Shown in pieces: positions 59,747 through 64,000 of a stretch of 64,000 bases of DNA. This DNA is from Nonomuraea gerenzanensis. GTDB taxonomy: Bacteria > Actinomycetota > Actinomycetes > Streptosporangiales > Streptosporangiaceae. A program made the position numbers and the translations under genes. Under the pieces are notes generated by a model that was not told where the DNA came from, ran no database searches, and saw nothing but the letters and a program-made list of their open reading frames with translations. The stretch is from NCBI RefSeq assembly GCF_020215645.1, contig NZ_CP084058.1:11896501-11960500 (forward strand). Reading direction: 5' to 3'. Within the stretch, counting starts at the first letter, position 1. Each line of letters begins with the position of its first letter.

Positions 59747-61090
59747 ATGCCGAGTCAGGGAACCATCGGTGACCGCGTCCGAGGATTGCGGCTGAACAGG
59801 CGGATGTCTCAGGCCCAGCTGGCCGGACCCGACCTGTCTGACAGTTATGTCTCGCTCATTGAGTCGGGTAAGCGCACGCCGACTCCTGTGGTGGCGCGGC
59901 TCCTGGCCGAGCGGCTGGGGTGCACGACCGAGTTCCTCCTTCACGGGATCGAGCCTCGGCAGCGCATCGACACCGAGCTGGGCCTGCGTCACGCCGAGCT
60001 CGAATTGCAGCACGGAGACGCCTCCATCGCCGCCGACCGCTTCACGGAGATCGTGAAGGCCGCCGACGAGGAGAACGCCATGCTGACCGCGCAGGCGCGG
60101 TTCGGCAGGGCGCGTGCGCTGGAGGCCCAGGGCAGGCTGGGGCAGGCCGTGGAGGCGTTCGAGCGCCTCAGGAGAGAGGCGGCGGCGCATCCGGAGCGGC
60201 TGGCCGACCTGCCGCTCACGATCGCGCTGAGCCGCTGCTACCAGCGGGCGGGCGACCGCCTGCGGGCCCACGACCTGGCCGCCGCCGCGCTGCAGCAGGC
60301 CGAGCGGCTGTCCATCACGCGGGGCGAGCTCGCCACCGACCTGGCCGCCGCGCTGATCGAGGCGCGCAGCGAGAGCGAGAGCGACTCCCCCGAGCTGGCC
60401 TACGTCAGGCGGGTGCTGGACCTGTCCGGCGTTCCTGAAGTTGTGGACCGTTCCGGCGAGATCCAGGCCCTGTGGCACGCCAGTGCCGCCGCGGCGGCGG
60501 GCGAGGACTCGGCGCTGGCCGTGCGCCTGGCCGACGACGCGATCGGGGCGGGCCGCCAGGGCCGGCTCGCGCTGCAGCTCGCCAGGACGGCCATGCACTG
60601 GTCCCGGATCCCCACCGCACCCATCGAGGAGGCGGAGCGGCTCATCGCGAGCGCGGTCAGGGCGTTCGCGGTGTTCCCCGGCACCCTGCGCGAGCACGGC
60701 GAGAGCCTCATCGTGCACGCGCGGGTGAAGCTGCGGGCCGGCGACCCGGTCGGCGCGGGCGAGCTGGCCACCGCGGCGCTGGGGCTCTCGCCCGACCGCT
60801 CGGGCACCACCCCCGCCGAGGCGCACCTGGTGCTGGCCACCATCGCGCTCGACGGCGGCGGCGACGCCTCCGCGCACCTGCGTCACGCGCGCGAGCTGCT
60901 CGTCACGCTCGACCGCCCGGTGTTCGGCTCCGACCGCCAGGCCGCGCGTTGCTGGCGTGAGCTGGGCGATCTGTACGGCAGGGCGTCGGCCAGAGCACAG
61001 CAGACGGCGGCATATCGTAAAGCCCTCGAAGCGGCCGGAGTGCGCTCCGCCATGGCAGGGGTGACGGCAGACGCCACAGTGTCCCACTGA
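59747..61090 (+). CDS. XRE-family regulator with C-terminal TPR-like helices
   Basis: A 447-aa protein. The N-terminal Cro/C1-type HTH (about 7-60, RGLRLNRRMSQAQLAGPDLSDSYVSLIESGKRTP) is followed by long helical repeats typical of XRE-TPR sensors of the Rgg/PlcR kind. Start ATG 59747 has GAGATGAG upstream; TTG 59735 is an alternative. It may sense a peptide or small ligand. Confidence 0.85.
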   Translation: MPSQGTIGDRVRGLRLNRRMSQAQLAGPDLSDSYVSLIESGKRTPTPVVARLLAERLGCTTEFLLHGIEPRQRIDTELGLRHAELELQHGDASIAADRFTEIVKAADEENAMLTAQARFGRARALEAQGRLGQAVEAFERLRREAAAHPERLADLPLTIALSRCYQRAGDRLRAHDLAAAALQQAERLSITRGELATDLAAALIEARSESESDSPELAYVRRVLDLSGVPEVVDRSGEIQALWHASAAAAAGEDSALAVRLADDAIGAGRQGRLALQLARTAMHWSRIPTAPIEEAERLIASAVRAFAVFPGTLREHGESLIVHARVKLRAGDPVGAGELATAALGLSPDRSGTTPAEAHLVLATIALDGGGDASAHLRHARELLVTLDRPVFGSDRQAARCWRELGDLYGRASARAQQTAAYRKALEAAGVRSAMAGVTADATVSH

Positions 61091-61141
61091 TCCTCCGGGA
61101 GCTCCAGATTTGGCGTTTTGAGTCTGGAATAATTAGGGTCT

Positions 61142-61170
61142 ACCAGTCATTGACTCATAGGATGACTGGT
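61142..61170. promoter_or_regulatory. Operator-like inverted repeat before the GntR gene
   Basis: ACCAGTCAT (61142-61150) and ATGACTGGT (61162-61170) form a perfect 9-bp dyad with an 11-bp spacer, ending 20 bp before the GntR start. FadR-type regulators bind such TGGT-containing dyads, so autoregulation is likely. Confidence 0.65.
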
Positions 61171-61190
61171 TTCCCCGGAGGAGGCGGACT

Positions 61191-61865
61191 GTGAGTCTGC
61201 GTACGGCGCAGCGGGCTTCGCTCGTCGACCAGGTGATCGATCAGCTCAAGGAGCAGATCACATCAGGGTCGTGGCCGATGAACGGCAAGATCCCGACCGA
61301 GACCGTGCTCGCCGAGCAGCTCGGGGTGGGTCGCAACACCGTTCGTGAGGCCGTACGCGCGCTCACGCACGCCGGGCTGCTCGAGTGCCGTCAGGGGGAC
61401 GGCACTTACGTCCGCGCGACCAGCGAGCTGTCCGGAGCCATGCTCCGGCGGCTGCGCCAGGCCGAGCAGCTCGAGATCCTCGAAGTCCGCCGTGCGCTGG
61501 AGGTGGAGTCGGCGCGCCTGGCCGCCACCCGGCGCACCGAGGAGGACATCAGGCGCATCGAGGCCGCGCTGGCCGAGCGCGAGCGGGCCTGGGAGCTCGA
61601 CGACCCCGACTTCTTCGTGGAGGCCGACCTGGCCTTCCACATGGCCGTCGCGCACGCCACCCACAACCTCGTGCTCATCGACCTGTACGAGGACTTCTCG
61701 GCGGCGCTGCGGGCCAGCATCACCGCTGCGGGGACGTCGCTGAACAAGAGCTACATCCCTCACGACGCGATCGCGCGGGCCATCGCCGCCGGTGACGCCG
61801 CGGCGGCCGAGCGGGCCGGGCACGCCTGCATGGAGCACATCCTCATCGCGCTCACCGAGTCGTAG
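61191..61865 (+). CDS. FadR-type GntR-family regulator (FCD)
   Basis: A 224-aa protein. N-terminal wHTH (about 10-78, SWPMNGKIPTETVLAEQLGVGRNTVREAVRALTHAGLLECRQGDGTYV) and C-terminal all-helical FCD ligand domain with metal-site residues in DLAFHMAVAHATHNL. Ligand probably a carboxylic acid. The dyad just upstream is likely its operator. Confidence 0.92.
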   Translation: MSLRTAQRASLVDQVIDQLKEQITSGSWPMNGKIPTETVLAEQLGVGRNTVREAVRALTHAGLLECRQGDGTYVRATSELSGAMLRRLRQAEQLEILEVRRALEVESARLAATRRTEEDIRRIEAALAERERAWELDDPDFFVEADLAFHMAVAHATHNLVLIDLYEDFSAALRASITAAGTSLNKSYIPHDAIARAIAAGDAAAAERAGHACMEHILIALTES

Positions 61866-62697
61866 GCCGCAGCTGCTCGGCGTGGTCGCGGGCGAAGCGG
61901 GCGAACGGCGTGGCCGGGCGGCCCACCACCTTCTCGAAGTCCTGGGTCGTGAAGTCGCCCCAGCCCCGCGAGTACGCCGTCAGGTACTCCCCCGTGACCT
62001 TGGCGTCCCACTCGGGCAGCCCCGCCTCCAGCATCGAGCGCACGCCTGCCTCCACCGGCACCGGCCGGTAGGTGATGGGCGTGCCGTACAGCTGTGACAG
62101 CTCCTCGGCGACCGTTCCCAGCGAGATGCTGGCCGGGCCCGTGAGAGTGTAGGTGGCGCCCCGGTGCCGTCCCGGCGCGCGCAGGACCTCGGCCGCGAAG
62201 TCGCCGATGTCGCGCACGTCGACCATGCCGATCCTGCCCTCGCCCAGCGCGCCGTACAGGGTGTCGCCGTCGACCGAGCCGAGAAGGTTCTGCATGAAGA
62301 AGGCCGGGCGCAGGATGGTCCAGCCGAGGCCGGAGGCCGTCAGCTCCACGTCCGACAGCGCGTGCAGGCGGCCGTTGCGCGTCGGCGCGTCGTGCGCGGC
62401 GCCGATGGCCGACATGCGCACCACGTGCTCCACGCCCGCCTGCCGTGCCGCCCAGACGGCGTTCATGCTGCGGTGCGGCGCCTGCGGCCCCATGGCGGTC
62501 AGCAGCCACAACGTGCGCACCCCGCGGAACGCCTCGCCCAGTGTGCCGGGCTCGTCGAGGTCGCCGACCGCGACCTGCACGCCCGCCGGCGCCTTGGCCG
62601 GGTCGCGCACCAGCACCCGCACGTCCTCGGTGCCCGCCAGGGAGCGCAGCACGGCGCGTGAGACGGTGCCGGTCGCACCGGTGATCAGGATGGTCAT
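61852..62697 (-). CDS. NmrA-like NAD(P)-binding protein
   Basis: A 281-aa short-chain-dehydrogenase-like protein: ILITGATGTVSRAVLRSL at the N terminus, then GVEHVVRMSAIGA and WTILRPAFFMQNLLG, typical of NmrA/quinone oxidoreductase relatives. Start ATG 62697 overlaps the upstream monooxygenase stop by 4 bp. Confidence 0.85.
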   Translation of the reverse strand: MTILITGATGTVSRAVLRSLAGTEDVRVLVRDPAKAPAGVQVAVGDLDEPGTLGEAFRGVRTLWLLTAMGPQAPHRSMNAVWAARQAGVEHVVRMSAIGAAHDAPTRNGRLHALSDVELTASGLGWTILRPAFFMQNLLGSVDGDTLYGALGEGRIGMVDVRDIGDFAAEVLRAPGRHRGATYTLTGPASISLGTVAEELSQLYGTPITYRPVPVEAGVRSMLEAGLPEWDAKVTGEYLTAYSRGWGDFTTQDFEKVVGRPATPFARFARDHAEQLRPTTR

Positions 62698-62981
62698 GAC
62701 AGGGTCCCCTCCTCTGTGGAGACAAGCTCGTCGATCAGCTCGAAGAAGGCCCGGATGCCGGGCCGGTTGGCCCCCTTCGCCCGCGAGGCGGCGAAGTCGG
62801 CGCCCGATCGCCACTCCACGATGTCCAGCCATTCATCAGCGGACACGCGAACCAGCCTGGCGCCCAGGAATCCGGCCCGGTCCGCCTGGAAATCGGCGAT
62901 CATTTCCGATCGGGCGGCGAGCAGGTCGCCGGCGCGATCGGGAGACACCCGGAACCGGGTGAGTTCCACCGTCGTCGTCAT
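62694..62981 (-). CDS. ABM-family (antibiotic biosynthesis monooxygenase-like) protein
   Basis: A 95-aa dimeric ferredoxin-like domain: VELTRFRVSPDRAGDLLAAR and EWLDIVEWRSGADFAASR. Members are cofactor-free monooxygenases or heme-degrading relatives. It is coupled to the NmrA-like gene and divergent from MarR. Confidence 0.8.
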   Translation of the reverse strand: MTTTVELTRFRVSPDRAGDLLAARSEMIADFQADRAGFLGARLVRVSADEWLDIVEWRSGADFAASRAKGANRPGIRAFFELIDELVSTEEGTLS

Positions 62982-62996
62982 GCCTCGACGATATAT

Positions 62997-63030
62997 TCAA
63001 GATTAGTGACGGTCAAGATTAGTGACTAAT
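62997..63030. promoter_or_regulatory. MarR-type operator: direct repeats and palindrome
   Basis: TCAAGATTAGTGAC is repeated at 62997-63010 and 63013-63026. The right copy runs into the palindrome ATTAGTGACTAAT (63018-63030). It is AT-rich and lies in the 62-bp divergent gap, so it can control both the ABM-NmrA operon and marR. Confidence 0.65.
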
Positions 63031-63043
63031 TGAGGAGTGTGTG

Positions 63044-63493
63044 ATGCGCAGGAGCCAGCGCAAGCAGGAGGATCCGGATCTAGGCGTCCTGTCCAGCCGG
63101 ACGCTCTTCAGCCTGCAACGCGAGCTGTTCGCGAAGCTGAGCGAGCAGGGGCATCCCGAGCTGCGGCCCAGGCACGGCGCGGTGATGGCCTACCTGGACG
63201 AGGAGGGCAGCAGGGCCACGGATCTGGCCGCCCAGTCGGGCCAGCACAAGCAGGTGATCGGCACGCTGGTGGACGAGCTGGTGGCGCTCGGGTACGTGCG
63301 GCGGCAGCCCGATCCGGCCGACCGGCGGGCCAAGCTGATCGTGCCCACCGACAAGGGGCTCGACCACATGGCCAGGTCGGACGCCGTGCTGGCCGAGATG
63401 GAGGCGGAGCACGCCAAGGCCGTCGGCGAGGCGGCGTACGCGGAGTTCAAGCGGGTGTTCAGGCTGGTCGTCAAGCGCCAGGCGGGCTCGTGA
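63044..63493 (+). CDS. MarR-family regulator
   Basis: A 149-aa wHTH protein: MAYLDEEGSRATDLAAQSGQHKQVIGTLVDELVALGYVRRQPDPADRRAKLIVPTDKG is the typical DNA-binding core and wing. Start ATG 63044 has GAGGAG upstream. It is divergent from the ABM-NmrA operon, its likely target. Confidence 0.9.
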   Translation: MRRSQRKQEDPDLGVLSSRTLFSLQRELFAKLSEQGHPELRPRHGAVMAYLDEEGSRATDLAAQSGQHKQVIGTLVDELVALGYVRRQPDPADRRAKLIVPTDKGLDHMARSDAVLAEMEAEHAKAVGEAAYAEFKRVFRLVVKRQAGS

Positions 63494-63496
63494 GCC

Positions 63497-64000
63497 TCAG
63501 GTCTGGCGCAGCGACATGACCAGGTAGCGGAAGGCCGGCTCGGCGTCGCCCGGCACGTCCTGGATGAGCGCCGGCCTGGTGGGCGACTCCATGTTGATGC
63601 GGGCCAGGTCGCTCTCGATGCCCGTCAGCCCGTCGAGCAGGAACTGCGACTGGAAGGCGATCTGGATGTCCTCACCGCGCAGCTCGCACGGGACGACCTC
63701 GGCGCCGCGCCCGATGTCGCCGCCGCCCGCCTGGATCAGCACCTGCCCCTGGCTGAACGACAGCCTGATCGCGGTGTTGCGCTCGGCCACCAGGGCCACC
63801 CGCTTGATCGCCCCGACGAACGGGGCCACCGCCACGTCGGCCCTGATCGACCAGTCGGAGGTCAGCCTGGCGCGGTAGTCGATGAACTGCTCGTCGAGCA
63901 GCCGCACGGTGGTGCTGCGCCCGACGCTCTCGAACCCGGCCACCCCGTCGCCCATCGCGATCGAGACCTCGCCGCCGCGCAGCGACTTGGCCACCTCGAC
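63497..64000 (-). CDS. DNA polymerase III beta clamp (DnaN) paralogue, C-terminal part
   Basis: The frame runs off the right edge; 168 residues are visible. They match domain 2-3 of the sliding clamp: FESVGRSTTVRLLDEQFIDYRARL, NTAIRLSFSQGQVLIQAGG, IQIAFQSQFLLDGLTGIESD, and the terminal RYLVMSLR (compare the clamp ending YxxMPxR). Its neighbours (MarR, not dnaA/recF) point to a second clamp gene rather than the oriC-linked dnaN. It ends 4 bp from the MarR stop. Confidence 0.8.
   Translation of the reverse strand, partial: VEVAKSLRGGEVSIAMGDGVAGFESVGRSTTVRLLDEQFIDYRARLTSDWSIRADVAVAPFVGAIKRVALVAERNTAIRLSFSQGQVLIQAGGGDIGRGAEVVPCELRGEDIQIAFQSQFLLDGLTGIESDLARINMESPTRPALIQDVPGDAEPAFRYLVMSLRQT

Overview
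The window is chromosomal DNA from a high-GC actinobacterium. Evidence: GC-rich third codon positions throughout, frequent GTG starts, 4-bp ATGA/GTGA gene overlaps, an SCO5389-family protein, a large SARP regulator, F420/flavin luciferase-like oxidoreductases, and the grouping tRNA-Ser, small SRP RNA, dnaX, ybaB, recR, lysC, asd. The protein set resembles Streptosporangiaceae (for example Nonomuraea). That placement is inference from gene content, not a database match.

Layout. 1-9.6 kb: the end of a flotillin gene coupled to a giant DUF3686-type AAA ATPase, then a convergent ABC-F gene with a short leader ORF, and a DapA-like lyase divergent from a LysR regulator. 9.9-16.1 kb: flavoprotein, a 34-aa membrane ORF coupled to an ECF sigma factor and a Cys-rich membrane protein, polyprenyl diphosphate synthase, a two-gene operon of a 4-TM protein and a thymidylate-synthase-fold protein, an MFS transporter and a membrane-anchored methyltransferase. 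16.1-31.8 kb: LCP ligase, a CooC/MinD-type ATPase behind a Zur-like box, SCO5389 protein, LLM oxidoreductase, RNase HII, LysR/aminotransferase pair, GNAT, a 1006-aa SARP regulator flanked by imperfect direct repeats, a PrmC-like methyltransferase, a zinc-ribbon protein, an atypical 2-hydroxyacid dehydrogenase, and a GNAT-TetR operon.

31.8-48.7 kb: HxlR regulator, SURF1, tyrosine phosphatase, amidohydrolase, YkvA protein, a TetR-LLM-amidase operon, a secreted M15-like peptidase, then housekeeping genes on the minus strand: dnaX, ybaB-recR-DUF5063 and lysC-asd. The usual dnaX-ybaB neighbourhood is split by an opposite-strand GAF regulator and a 14-bp minisatellite.

48.7-64 kb: SRP RNA, tRNA-Ser(GGA) with remnants of an integrative element, a lipoprotein, small secreted and membrane proteins, LysE exporter, two tandem YpfJ metallopeptidases, tRNA-Ser(CGA) beside tadA with two TadA-associated proteins, upp, a PH-domain membrane pair, XRE-TPR and GntR regulators, an NmrA/monooxygenase pair divergent from a MarR regulator, and the end of a sliding-clamp (DnaN) paralogue that runs off the window.

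Most of the window is ordinary actinobacterial chromosome. The item most likely to be undescribed is the operon at 12548-13831 (4-TM membrane protein plus a divergent thymidylate-synthase-like protein that keeps the catalytic cysteine). Next come the ABC-F leader ORF, the Zur-like box before the CooC-like ATPase, and the micro-ORF/ECF sigma/Cys-rich membrane protein operon.
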